64,000 nucleotides of DNA, taken from positions 186,001-250,000 of the forward strand of contig NZ_LN614830.1 in assembly GCF_000953635.1 (NCBI RefSeq), in the 5' to 3' direction. The first letter of the stretch is position 1. Each line of letters begins with the position of its first letter. The translations under genes were made by a program, and so were the position numbers. The DNA comes from Legionella micdadei. GTDB lineage: Bacteria; Pseudomonadota; Gammaproteobacteria; Legionellales; Legionellaceae. Positions 16,731-24,982 of this stretch are shown piece after piece. The notes beneath the pieces were generated by a model. That model did not search any database. It was not told the DNA's origin and saw only the letters and a list, made by a program, of their open reading frames with translations.

Positions 16731-17207
16731 ATGTGTAAAGACAGGTCGGTTTGCTTGTGTCATTTATTGCGGGATGCTATTGAAAATGATAAGCAAGAGG
16801 AATTTAAAGCGTTTTTCATTAAAACCATTACTACAGATCTCTATCTTTTTTTAAAAGACGGTTATCAACTGCAAGGGATAACTGACAGTAAGTTATTCAC
16901 AAGCAGTCTAAGAACCTTAATCAAGGAATTCATTACAGGGGGGGAGCAGATAAACCTCAGTCGTCAAGAAACAGAACTTTTTATGACCCAATGTGATTCC
17001 TTTTTTGAAGGGGAATCCACTCTGGACGAGATGAAGAACGGTTTAGCGCTTATCCTCTATAAAGCAGAGAAATTAACGTACCAGAACTTAAGTGGACAAG
17101 AAGGATTTGATAATTACCTAAACCAATACAATCAAACGAAGCAGGATAACACGGCCCATTTAGAAAAAAGTAAATCCGTGGCTTGTGGTAAATGCTCAAT
17201 CCTCTAG
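16731..17207 (+). CDS. Small protein ending in a CaaX prenylation motif
   Basis: 158 residues, helix-rich, no signal peptide or membrane helix, function unknown. The last four residues are Cys155-Ser-Ile-Leu158, directly before the TAG stop, which fits a CaaX box; a terminal Leu usually favours geranylgeranylation in eukaryotic cells. A second Cys at 152 (ACGKCSIL) could support further lipidation. Bacteria lack CaaX transferases, but several Legionella effectors are known to be prenylated by the host. The ATG at 16731 has GGAG eight bases upstream. It lies between the MavN-like gene and lapA, and converges with the gene on its right. Effector status is inference. Confidence 0.7.
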   Translation: MCKDRSVCLCHLLRDAIENDKQEEFKAFFIKTITTDLYLFLKDGYQLQGITDSKLFTSSLRTLIKEFITGGEQINLSRQETELFMTQCDSFFEGESTLDEMKNGLALILYKAEKLTYQNLSGQEGFDNYLNQYNQTKQDNTAHLEKSKSVACGKCSIL

Positions 17208-17228
17208 CATATGAGAATCAAGGGCTGG

Positions 17229-17810
17229 TCAACCGGATGGCAAACAAGCTTTGGGAGGTTCTTTTTCAAAAAGAACTAGTTTATCAGCGGGGAGATTCAC
17301 TTTTTCGAGGGCGCGCTTTAGCGACGCGACATACTTGGCCTGCTTTTCTTCTGGCAAAGTCGCAAAATCAACATGATAGGCGCCTGAATCATTACATATA
17401 CTGATAATTTTTCTATCCATAAAGCATAGTGTGCCTGCGGCCACCACTTGTGTCGCTTGATTTGCAATAAGGTAGTGGCTTCCTTCGCCGATTCTTAGCT
17501 GCAATTTATTAGTTCTCTCGTCAAGCACAATGGCAAAAATATAAATTTTGCCGTCTACCGGTGTAATGGTGCTCAAACTTCCACGGAGAGACCGGTAGTT
17601 TGGGACAAGGGTACAATTTCCATTTTCATCCATGCTGATATTATAACTTTTTGATTCACCGTACAGTTTCAATTCTTTTTCATAAATTTTAATGAATAAT
17701 GGATTCACGGCGGACTGCGTGTACTTCGGGTTATATTCATACATCTTGTATTTTTGAGGCTCTTCTAAATGTTCTTCCAATCTTTTGTCAAATAGTTTGA
17801 GGCTATGCAC
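17229..17810 (-). CDS. Unknown protein with effector-like C-terminal block
   Basis: 193 residues, soluble, no signal peptide. It starts with GTG at 17810, with GGAGAG eight bases upstream. The second half reads VVAAGTLCFMDRKIISICND then SGAYHVDF. This resembles the recurring 'G.I..I.N.SG.Y.P' segment present near the end of many proteins of intracellular gammaproteobacteria, including Legionella. The segment is followed by a helix with KRALEKVNLPADKLVLFEKE. It converges with the CaaX gene with only about 20 bases between, and is divergent from lapA. Family and function not recognised. Confidence 0.65.
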   Translation of the reverse strand: MHSLKLFDKRLEEHLEEPQKYKMYEYNPKYTQSAVNPLFIKIYEKELKLYGESKSYNISMDENGNCTLVPNYRSLRGSLSTITPVDGKIYIFAIVLDERTNKLQLRIGEGSHYLIANQATQVVAAGTLCFMDRKIISICNDSGAYHVDFATLPEEKQAKYVASLKRALEKVNLPADKLVLFEKEPPKACLPSG

Positions 17811-17954
17811 GAGGTTTTCTCTCCTATAAATAATGGATTTGGATAAACGAAATTATTAATCACTTATGTAATTGAGCATCCTTTGTCTACTTGCCCAAAT
17901 AACTCTGGTATATAATTCGGCACTAGTTGATTGCCCTAACCTTCTGGAGAAAAA

Positions 17955-19151
17955 ATGCGATTTTATTCTTGGACTTACGTTGTCGCTTTCATTATGACTA
18001 TCAACCCTTGTTCAACAATAGCACAGAAACCAGCAACAGAGCAACTCCAATTACCCCAATGTCTAGCCGTAAAATTACCGCAAACTCACCCATTATTAGC
18101 GGAAAATACTCAATTTAAGATTATCGATTTCCCTTCAACCGAGCTGAATAGCCTTGTGTTGTTAGCTGATCAAGTAAGTTGTGGGCGTTTTGTGAATGTA
18201 AGCCATCATTTTAAGACATCAGATCTCGCTCAAAAGCAGAAGATTGCGAGTAAGCTTTTATCAAAGTCGGCCAAACCAACATTTCTTGAACCTCCACAAC
18301 ATTATGAAATTAAACATAAGGCAGCTGTTAAAAGCGTATTTTCAAAGATCAGCGAAGAGAATATTTGGCAAACACTGACTCATCTAACGAGCTATTACAA
18401 TCGTTCGGCTACCCAACCCACGGGGGTAGAAACTGCAGAATGGTTAAAGGCGCAGTTTGAGAGTTTGGCCATGGAATATGGCCGACAAGATACCGAAGCT
18501 TACTTTGTTGCTACAGGCAGCAACTATCGCCAGCCCTCACTCGTTACAGTGATTGGTAAAGAGAGCCATGAGCCAGCCATTGTCATTGGGGCGCATATGG
18601 ATACATTAGATGGTCGCATGCCGGGTGCAGGTGATGATGCAAGTGGTTCGGCGGTAGTACTGGAGACTGCTCGTATTTTGCTCGCATCACAAATTGAGTT
18701 TAAGCGCCCGGTCTATCTGATCTGGTATGCCGCTGAAGAGCGCGGTTTGGTTGGTTCTCAGTTTGTTGTTCAGGAGTTAGTAACAAAGAAAAAGATTCCC
18801 GTAAAAGCAGCCATTCAATTTGATATGACTGGTTATCGCAGTGACGAGAATAATCCAACAATGTGGATTTTTCGTGATTATACTGATCCACAATTGAGTG
18901 ATTTTGTTGCTGAACTAATTAAGATTTACGTTAATGTACCTGTGGCTTATTCCAAATGTGGCTATGGATGCAGTGACCATGCCTCTTGGATGGCTGCCGG
19001 TATTCCAGCTGCCTTTCCGTGCGAAACCAGCTTTGCAGAACACAACCCACATATCCACACTTCCGCGGATACATTGAGTTTGCTGAATACCGAGCACATG
19101 ACAAACTTCACTAAGCTCGCACTCGCATTTGCTATTGAATTAGCAAAATGA
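17955..19151 (+). CDS. lapA: LapA-type M28 leucine aminopeptidase, exported
   Basis: 398-residue zinc aminopeptidase with an N-terminal signal (MRFYSWTYVVAFIMTINPCSTIAQ) for Sec export and probably type II secretion. The M28 two-zinc site is visible: IGAHMDTLDG (His, Asp), GAGDDASGSA (bridging Asp), WYAAEERGLVGS (catalytic Glu and zinc Glu), QFDMTGY (Asp) and PHIHTSADT (His). A Cys pair (SKCGYGCSDHAS) lies near the active site. It supplies amino acids by trimming peptides, in keeping with nearby BrnQ, PepN and POT genes. L. pneumophila has LapA and LapB; proximity to the MavN-like gene favours LapA. The ATG has GGAG upstream. Confidence 0.85.
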   Translation: MRFYSWTYVVAFIMTINPCSTIAQKPATEQLQLPQCLAVKLPQTHPLLAENTQFKIIDFPSTELNSLVLLADQVSCGRFVNVSHHFKTSDLAQKQKIASKLLSKSAKPTFLEPPQHYEIKHKAAVKSVFSKISEENIWQTLTHLTSYYNRSATQPTGVETAEWLKAQFESLAMEYGRQDTEAYFVATGSNYRQPSLVTVIGKESHEPAIVIGAHMDTLDGRMPGAGDDASGSAVVLETARILLASQIEFKRPVYLIWYAAEERGLVGSQFVVQELVTKKKIPVKAAIQFDMTGYRSDENNPTMWIFRDYTDPQLSDFVAELIKIYVNVPVAYSKCGYGCSDHASWMAAGIPAAFPCETSFAEHNPHIHTSADTLSLLNTEHMTNFTKLALAFAIELAK

Positions 19152-19349
19152 CAAAGAGGGTCAGAATACAAAAATGACTAAGGACTAAACATCGTTTTAT
19201 CTGTTTTGTTATTTGTCTTCTTTAAGGTCAAAAATTATTATTTTTTTGTCCTGCACTGAGGCATCAAATGAAAACACGCACTTTTCTTAATATTTCTATA
19301 ATGAATTAGCTTTATAATAAATCAATTCTAACCAACTGAAGTGATTTGT

Positions 19350-19955
19350 ATGACGGCTTCATTTAATCAGATAATTGGTATTAAGGAGGATGCTAATTGG
19401 AAGGATATTGTCAGGGCATACGACAAAAAAATGGAAGAATTAGTCAATAATATAAGCCATTACGATACGAGGGGCGTAAATCCAGAAGAAAACCCTCAAA
19501 TCAAAGAATGGACTTCTAAACTAATCCAGTTGACAAATGAGATAAGAAAAATACTAACTCAAAGAATTGATAATGCAGTTGCCCTATTAGAAGAAAAAAT
19601 TGATTCTTTGGAAGCTGAAATTACAAATGCATCAGACGAACTTTTTGTGAAGAATAAATCGAATAAGAAAGAAAAAATTGCTGAACTTAAGAGAAATCTA
19701 GAGAGCATCAAAGCAAACCTTAATAGCGCCGACGAAGAAAACCAAATTGATTACGGAAGGGCTTGTGAAGAAATTCAGTGTGCTGCTTTAAATGCTAGAA
19801 CCGGACTTGAAGATCATACTGGTGGTTTTTGTAAATTCATTAATTGGATATTAAGTGTAATTGGAATTTCCTCTGTTAAAATTAAAACGGATACAGAGAA
19901 CCAGATTGATGCGGCAGAAAAAACGATTTACGATTCAATCAGCCCTCTGAAATAG
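19350..19955 (+). CDS. Coiled-coil protein with degenerate J-domain-like N-terminus
   Basis: 201 residues, AT-rich and charged. Residues 4-30 (FNQIIGIKEDANWKDIVRAYDKKM) look like helices I and II of a DnaJ J-domain, and NPEENPQIKEWTSKLIQLTNEI resembles helix III. The HPD tripeptide between them is absent, so Hsp70 stimulation is unlikely. Residues 70-135 form a coiled coil rich in Glu and Lys (EEKIDSLEAEITNASDEL). A hydrophobic stretch (FCKFINWILSVIGISSV, about 160-176) could touch a membrane. The ATG at 19350 is preferred to the GTG at 19341. Unknown function; effector candidate by composition only. Confidence 0.6.
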   Translation: MTASFNQIIGIKEDANWKDIVRAYDKKMEELVNNISHYDTRGVNPEENPQIKEWTSKLIQLTNEIRKILTQRIDNAVALLEEKIDSLEAEITNASDELFVKNKSNKKEKIAELKRNLESIKANLNSADEENQIDYGRACEEIQCAALNARTGLEDHTGGFCKFINWILSVIGISSVKIKTDTENQIDAAEKTIYDSISPLK

Positions 19956-20052
19956 TCTTGACTTTTGGCAAGGCTGCAAGACACTAAAACAGTAATTTTC
20001 GTTAATCTTTAGCGGTAAACTAAAATTTGCCCTATTTTCCGGACCGTAGAAA

Positions 20053-21579
20053 TTATTTTGGAACTTCTTTAGGCTTACCTGGGGGCAATGGAGGACAATG
20101 GTATTCGGCGGTAATTTGTCCTTGTAGGTCTACTGCCTGCAAAGTAACGGGAAATTTCCATAGGCTATAGAGGTGTTTAAGCACCTCATCAGTGCTTTCC
20201 CCTAAAGGAATACGATTATGTTGTGCGTATTGCAAGGTTAAAGAGCGATCCCCTTCGACATCTACGGAATAGACTTGAATATCCGGTTCTAAAGAACCAA
20301 GGTTATATTGTTTGGATAAGGCTTCACGAATCATTTGGTAACCATGCTCGTCATGAATTGCATTCACCATTAAGTCGGGATTTCGATCGTCATCGACAAT
20401 ACAGAATAATTTTAATTCACGAATCAATCGTGGTGATAAGTATTGGGCAATAAAACTCTCATCTTTAAAATTACGCATGGCAAAATCAAGACTAGTTAAC
20501 CAATCGCTGTTAGCTAAAAAAGGAAACCAGCGTTTATCCTCTTCTGTTGGGCTTTCACATATCCGCTTAATGTCTTGCATCATGTGATAGCCCAACGTGT
20601 AGGGGTTAATCCCGGAAAAATAAGGACTATTGTAAGAAGGTTGCATGATAACATTGGTATGGCTTTGCAAAACTTCCAACATGAATTCATCAGTTACTAA
20701 GCCTTTATCGTAAAGTGCGTTTAAAAGCGTATAGTGCCAGAAGCATGCCCAGCCTTCATTCATCACTTTTGTTTGGCCTTGAGGGTAAAAATATTGGGCA
20801 ATTTTTCGCACAATTCGCACGATTTCCCGTTGCCAAGGTTCTAATAAGGGTGCATTTTTTTCAATAAAATAAAGGACATTCTCTTGCGGTTCTTCAGGAA
20901 AACGTTTTTTACGCCCATTTTCGTCAACTTCTTTGCTTTTAGGTATAGTGCGCCACAATTCGTTAACTTGAGATTGTAGATAGATTTCGCGATTTTGTTG
21001 GCGAATTTTTTCCTCTTGCATCGATAAACTGGCAGGATGTTTATATCGATCAACACCATAATTCATTAGCGCATGACAGGCATCAAGTGTTGTCTCTACC
21101 TCGTCAATGCCAAAACGCTGCTCACATTCACTGATGTAATTTCGTGCAAAAACTAAATAATCAATGATGGCATCGGCTGAGGTCCACATTTTAAAAAGGT
21201 AGTTGTTTTTAAAGAAAGAATTATGTCCATAGCAAGCGTGCGCAATAACCAACGCTTGCATAGCCATGGTGTTTTCTTCCATTAGATAGGAGATGCAGGG
21301 ATTAGAATTAATTACTAATTCATAGGCCAAACCCATCTGCCCGCGTTTATAGCTTTTTTCCACACCCACAAAATGTTTTCCAAATGACCAATGGTGATAA
21401 CCAATGGGCATCCCGACTGAAGCATAAGCATCCATCATTTGCTCAGCGGAGATGATTTCAATTTGGTTAGGGTAAGTATCTAACTTGAAATCCTTTGCCA
21501 GGCTTGCAATTTCTCTATCGTAGGTTTGAATAAGTTCGAAGGTCCATTCGGCACCAGTAGATAACGGTTTTTTTCTCAT
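20053..21579 (-). CDS. SpoVR family protein (YcgB-like)
   Basis: 508 residues of the SpoVR/YcgB family, named for a Bacillus spore-cortex gene but widespread in non-sporulating bacteria. Family blocks include [15 protein letters not shown] (about 56-70), [13 protein letters not shown] (about 114-126), [14 protein letters not shown] and [16 protein letters not shown]. Biochemical role unknown. The start ATG overlaps the yeaH stop by 4 bases (ATGA), so the three genes prkA-yeaH-spoVR form one operon, the arrangement that appears in many proteobacteria under stress or stationary-phase control. Confidence 0.93.
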   Translation of the reverse strand: MRKKPLSTGAEWTFELIQTYDREIASLAKDFKLDTYPNQIEIISAEQMMDAYASVGMPIGYHHWSFGKHFVGVEKSYKRGQMGLAYELVINSNPCISYLMEENTMAMQALVIAHACYGHNSFFKNNYLFKMWTSADAIIDYLVFARNYISECEQRFGIDEVETTLDACHALMNYGVDRYKHPASLSMQEEKIRQQNREIYLQSQVNELWRTIPKSKEVDENGRKKRFPEEPQENVLYFIEKNAPLLEPWQREIVRIVRKIAQYFYPQGQTKVMNEGWACFWHYTLLNALYDKGLVTDEFMLEVLQSHTNVIMQPSYNSPYFSGINPYTLGYHMMQDIKRICESPTEEDKRWFPFLANSDWLTSLDFAMRNFKDESFIAQYLSPRLIRELKLFCIVDDDRNPDLMVNAIHDEHGYQMIREALSKQYNLGSLEPDIQVYSVDVEGDRSLTLQYAQHNRIPLGESTDEVLKHLYSLWKFPVTLQAVDLQGQITAEYHCPPLPPGKPKEVPK

Positions 21580-22841
21580 GCCGTCTTCCTTTTGAATAAT
21601 TCGCGAAACACAGGATAAATATCAGACACGGTGTCAATATTTTCCATAGCAAAATTAGGATAGATGCTTTTGATTTGTTGATAAACCTCCCAAAGGCTTT
21701 GATGATGACGAGGCATAATCTCAATGTAGGCGAAATACTGTAGCAAAGGCATGATTTTTTCTTGCAGCAATTCCTGGCAATAGGGTGAGTCAGCGTTCCA
21801 ATTATCCCCATCCGAAGCTTGGGCCACATAAATATTCCAAGAAGAAGCGGGGTAACGGGCTTCGATGATGTTGTGCAGCAACTCTAAAGCACTTGAAACC
21901 ACTGTTCCGCCGGTTTCACGGGAATAGAAAAACTCTTCCTCGTTGACTTCCTTGGCTGAAGTATGATGGCGGATAAAAACCAGCTCAATTTTTTCGTAAT
22001 TTTTAGTAAGAAAAAGATAAAGCAAGATAAAGAAGCGTTTGGCAATGTCTTTTTTAGCTTCATCCATCGAACCTGATACATCCATCACACAAAACATTAC
22101 GGCTTGCGTGGATGGAGCGGGGATTCTAATTCGATTGTTGTAGCGAATATCAATCGTATCAATAAACGGGACGCGGCTGATTCTCTTTTTCAAAAACTCG
22201 ATGTCCCGTTGTAACCGCAATAAATCAACCTTATCAGGATTGGGTGATGCTTCAAGCCGCGCGAGCTCCTCCTCAGCCTCTCGTAATTGGCGCTTATAGG
22301 GAGAAGCTAATGCCATGCGTCTGCCCGCTGCTTGGCGCATTGAGCGGATCACATTAATATTGGCTGGGATACCACTGGTGCTTACTCCTGCTCTCACCGT
22401 TTTATAGGTGGTCAATCGCGCCAACTCTTTTTTAACCAAGTCTGGAAGTTCTAAGTCCTCGAAATATAACTCCAGGAATTCCTCACGGGATAATTGAAAC
22501 ACAAAATCGTCTTCGCCCTCGCCCGAGTCGCTGGCTTGACTACCGCTACCACCGCCTCCGCTACCACTGGGCCGTTTAATACGATCACCTGTGATGAACT
22601 GGTCATTTCCGGGTAAAATTTGCTCTATCCGCCCTCCTAAACCACGCCGAAAGCGGGGTTCGGAGATATCTTTGGCAGGAATACTGATTTGCTCCCCTTG
22701 ATCAATTTCAGTAATACTCCGTTTACCTACTGCTTCAGATACGGCGCGCTTAATTTGATTTTTATAACGGCGCAGAAAGCGTTGGCGATTCACTGTGCTT
22801 TTCTTGCCCGCATTCTGTCGTCTATCTATCAGTTGCGACAT
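21576..22841 (-). CDS. yeaH: YeaH/YhbH (DUF444) family protein, VWA-like
   Basis: 421 residues. The N-terminus ([20 protein letters not shown]) and [20 protein letters not shown] are family signatures. A Gly/Ser-rich linker lies near residues 90-105 ([20 protein letters not shown]). The C-terminal half has a von Willebrand A-like domain with the MIDAS-type sequence [12 protein letters not shown]. It works with the PrkA/YeaG kinase in stress adaptation in enterobacteria; mechanism unknown. It lies 36 bases after prkA and overlaps spoVR by 4 bases. Confidence 0.93.
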   Translation of the reverse strand: MSQLIDRRQNAGKKSTVNRQRFLRRYKNQIKRAVSEAVGKRSITEIDQGEQISIPAKDISEPRFRRGLGGRIEQILPGNDQFITGDRIKRPSGSGGGGSGSQASDSGEGEDDFVFQLSREEFLELYFEDLELPDLVKKELARLTTYKTVRAGVSTSGIPANINVIRSMRQAAGRRMALASPYKRQLREAEEELARLEASPNPDKVDLLRLQRDIEFLKKRISRVPFIDTIDIRYNNRIRIPAPSTQAVMFCVMDVSGSMDEAKKDIAKRFFILLYLFLTKNYEKIELVFIRHHTSAKEVNEEEFFYSRETGGTVVSSALELLHNIIEARYPASSWNIYVAQASDGDNWNADSPYCQELLQEKIMPLLQYFAYIEIMPRHHQSLWEVYQQIKSIYPNFAMENIDTVSDIYPVFRELFKRKTA

Positions 22842-22877
22842 AAATCCGTCCTATTCAGCACCCGTTTAGGCCAGTAA

Positions 22878-24809
22878 TTATTGTGATTTTCTGACGCGCA
22901 GATACCATTCACACAATAATCTGACTTGTTTACGGGTATAACCCTTATCGATCATCCGCGCGATAAATTCCTCATGCTTCTTCTTGTCATCTTCAGAGGC
23001 TTTCGCATTAAACGAAATCACGGGTAATAGATCCTCAGTGTTGGTAAACATTTTTTTCTCAATAACGGATTTTAATTTTTCGTAACTGTTCCATACGGGA
23101 TTTTTACCATGATTATTCGCGCGTGCTCTAAGTACAAAGTTCACCACTTCATTTCGGAAATCTTTTGGATTAGAAATCCCTGCTGGTTTTTCAATTTTCT
23201 CGAGTTCTAGATTCAGTGAAGATCGATCAAAAATTTCTCCTGTATCAGGATCGCGATAATCTTGATCTTGAATCCAGAAATCGGCATAAGTGATGTACCG
23301 ATCAAAAATGTTTTGACCATATTCAGAGTAAGACTCAAGGTAGGCAGTTTGAATTTCTTTGCCAATAAGTTCGACGTATTTGGGTGTTAAGTACTCTTTA
23401 ATAAACGTTAAATATTTTTCATGTAATTCTTGCGCAAATTGCTCTTGCTCAACCTGTCGTTCTAACACATAAAGCAGATGAACCGGGTTGGCTGCCACTT
23501 CAGAGTGATCGAAATTGAAAACTTTCGATAAAATTTTAAAAGCGAATCGTGTTGATATTCCGCTCATCCCTTCATCGACACCGGCAAAATCGCGATATTC
23601 TTGGTAAGACTTCGCTTTCGGATCGGTATCTTTCAACGATTCGCCATTATAAACACGCATCTTTGAATAGATGCTTGAATTTTGCGGTTCTTTTAGCCGC
23701 GTCAGCACGGAAAACTGCGCAAGCATTTCCAAGGTGCCGGGAGCACAAGGTGCATCTTTCAGCGAGCTGTTATCAAGCAATTTTTGATAGATGCGCAATT
23801 CTTCGGAAACGCGGAGGCAATAGGGAACTTTAACAATGTTAATCCGGTCGATAAAAGCTTCATTGTTTTTGTTGTTACGAAACGTTTGCCACTCCGATTC
23901 GTTCGAGTGTGCGACAATAATGCCTTCGAAAGGTAACCCTGATAGGCCTTCTGTTGCGTTATAGTTGCCTTCTTGCGTTGCGGTGAGTAAAGGATGTAAA
24001 ACTTTAATAGGCGCTTTAAACATTTCGACGAATTCGAGTAACCCGCGGTTAGCGCGGCATAGGCCTCCTGAGTAACTGTAAGCATCAGGGTCGTCTTGCG
24101 AAAATTCTTCTAGCTTACGGATATCCACTTTACCGACTAAAGAAGAAATATCTTGGTTATTCTCATCACCTGGCTCCGTTTTCGCAACCGCAATTTGTTT
24201 TAAGCGTGACGGCTTAACTTTGACGACCCGGAATTGGCTGATGTCGCCATTGTATTCTTGTAGCCGTTTGACCGCCCAGGGTGACATGATGTAACGCAGG
24301 TAACGTGGCGGGATGCCGAAGCGCTCAAACAATAATTCGCCGTCTTCCTCTGGATGGAATAATGACAGCGGGGAATCAAAAACGGGTGAACCTTTAATGG
24401 CATAAAAAGGAATTTTTTCCATTAAATCTTTTAATTTCTCTGCTAAAGATGATTTACCGCCCCCTACAGGACCAAGCAGATAAAGAACTTGCTTTGTTTC
24501 TTCTAAGCCTTGAGCAGCATGCTTTAAAAAACCAACAATTTGCTCAATGGGTTCTTCCATTCCAAAAAATTCTTTAAAAACAGGATAATAAGGTATGACT
24601 TTATTGGAAAAAATACGGGATAGAACCGGGTCATGACGCGTGTCAATCATCTCCGGTTCGCCAATGGCCATGAGCAAGCGCTCGGCTGGGTTGGCGTAGG
24701 CAGAGGGATCTGTGCGGCACAGTTCTAGATATTCATCTAGACTTAACTCCTCCGCCTTATTATCCACATAGCGCTTTGTATAGTTTGCTAAAAACTCGGT
24801 TGTATTCAT
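22878..24809 (-). CDS. prkA: PrkA-family serine protein kinase (YeaG)
   Basis: 643 residues. An AAA-type ATPase core has Walker A LLGPVGGGKSSLAEKL (about 109-124), and the C-terminal PrkA domain carries the kinase-like region. Blocks such as YLRYIMSPWAVKRLQEYNGD and RANRGLLEFVEMFKAPIKVL are typical. The first gene of the prkA-yeaH-spoVR operon. The ATG at 24809 follows AAGGGGAAATGG. The 170-base region shared with divergent pepN is very AT-rich and contains a TATAAT at 24900-24905, but no confident -35. Confidence 0.93.
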   Translation of the reverse strand: MNTTEFLANYTKRYVDNKAEELSLDEYLELCRTDPSAYANPAERLLMAIGEPEMIDTRHDPVLSRIFSNKVIPYYPVFKEFFGMEEPIEQIVGFLKHAAQGLEETKQVLYLLGPVGGGKSSLAEKLKDLMEKIPFYAIKGSPVFDSPLSLFHPEEDGELLFERFGIPPRYLRYIMSPWAVKRLQEYNGDISQFRVVKVKPSRLKQIAVAKTEPGDENNQDISSLVGKVDIRKLEEFSQDDPDAYSYSGGLCRANRGLLEFVEMFKAPIKVLHPLLTATQEGNYNATEGLSGLPFEGIIVAHSNESEWQTFRNNKNNEAFIDRINIVKVPYCLRVSEELRIYQKLLDNSSLKDAPCAPGTLEMLAQFSVLTRLKEPQNSSIYSKMRVYNGESLKDTDPKAKSYQEYRDFAGVDEGMSGISTRFAFKILSKVFNFDHSEVAANPVHLLYVLERQVEQEQFAQELHEKYLTFIKEYLTPKYVELIGKEIQTAYLESYSEYGQNIFDRYITYADFWIQDQDYRDPDTGEIFDRSSLNLELEKIEKPAGISNPKDFRNEVVNFVLRARANNHGKNPVWNSYEKLKSVIEKKMFTNTEDLLPVISFNAKASEDDKKKHEEFIARMIDKGYTRKQVRLLCEWYLRVRKSQ

Positions 24810-24982
24810 AAGCCATTTCCCCTTTCACTGATCACTGCTGGCTACGCTATTCTTTGATTCTTTTTGTTTTTCGCTTTATTTTTCGTTTTACTATATCTAT
24901 ATAATAGTATCAATTCCTATGGAATTTTTTTAATTACCGAATTTATTAATGTTGTGACCCTTACTTAGCCGGAGCAAAGTTC

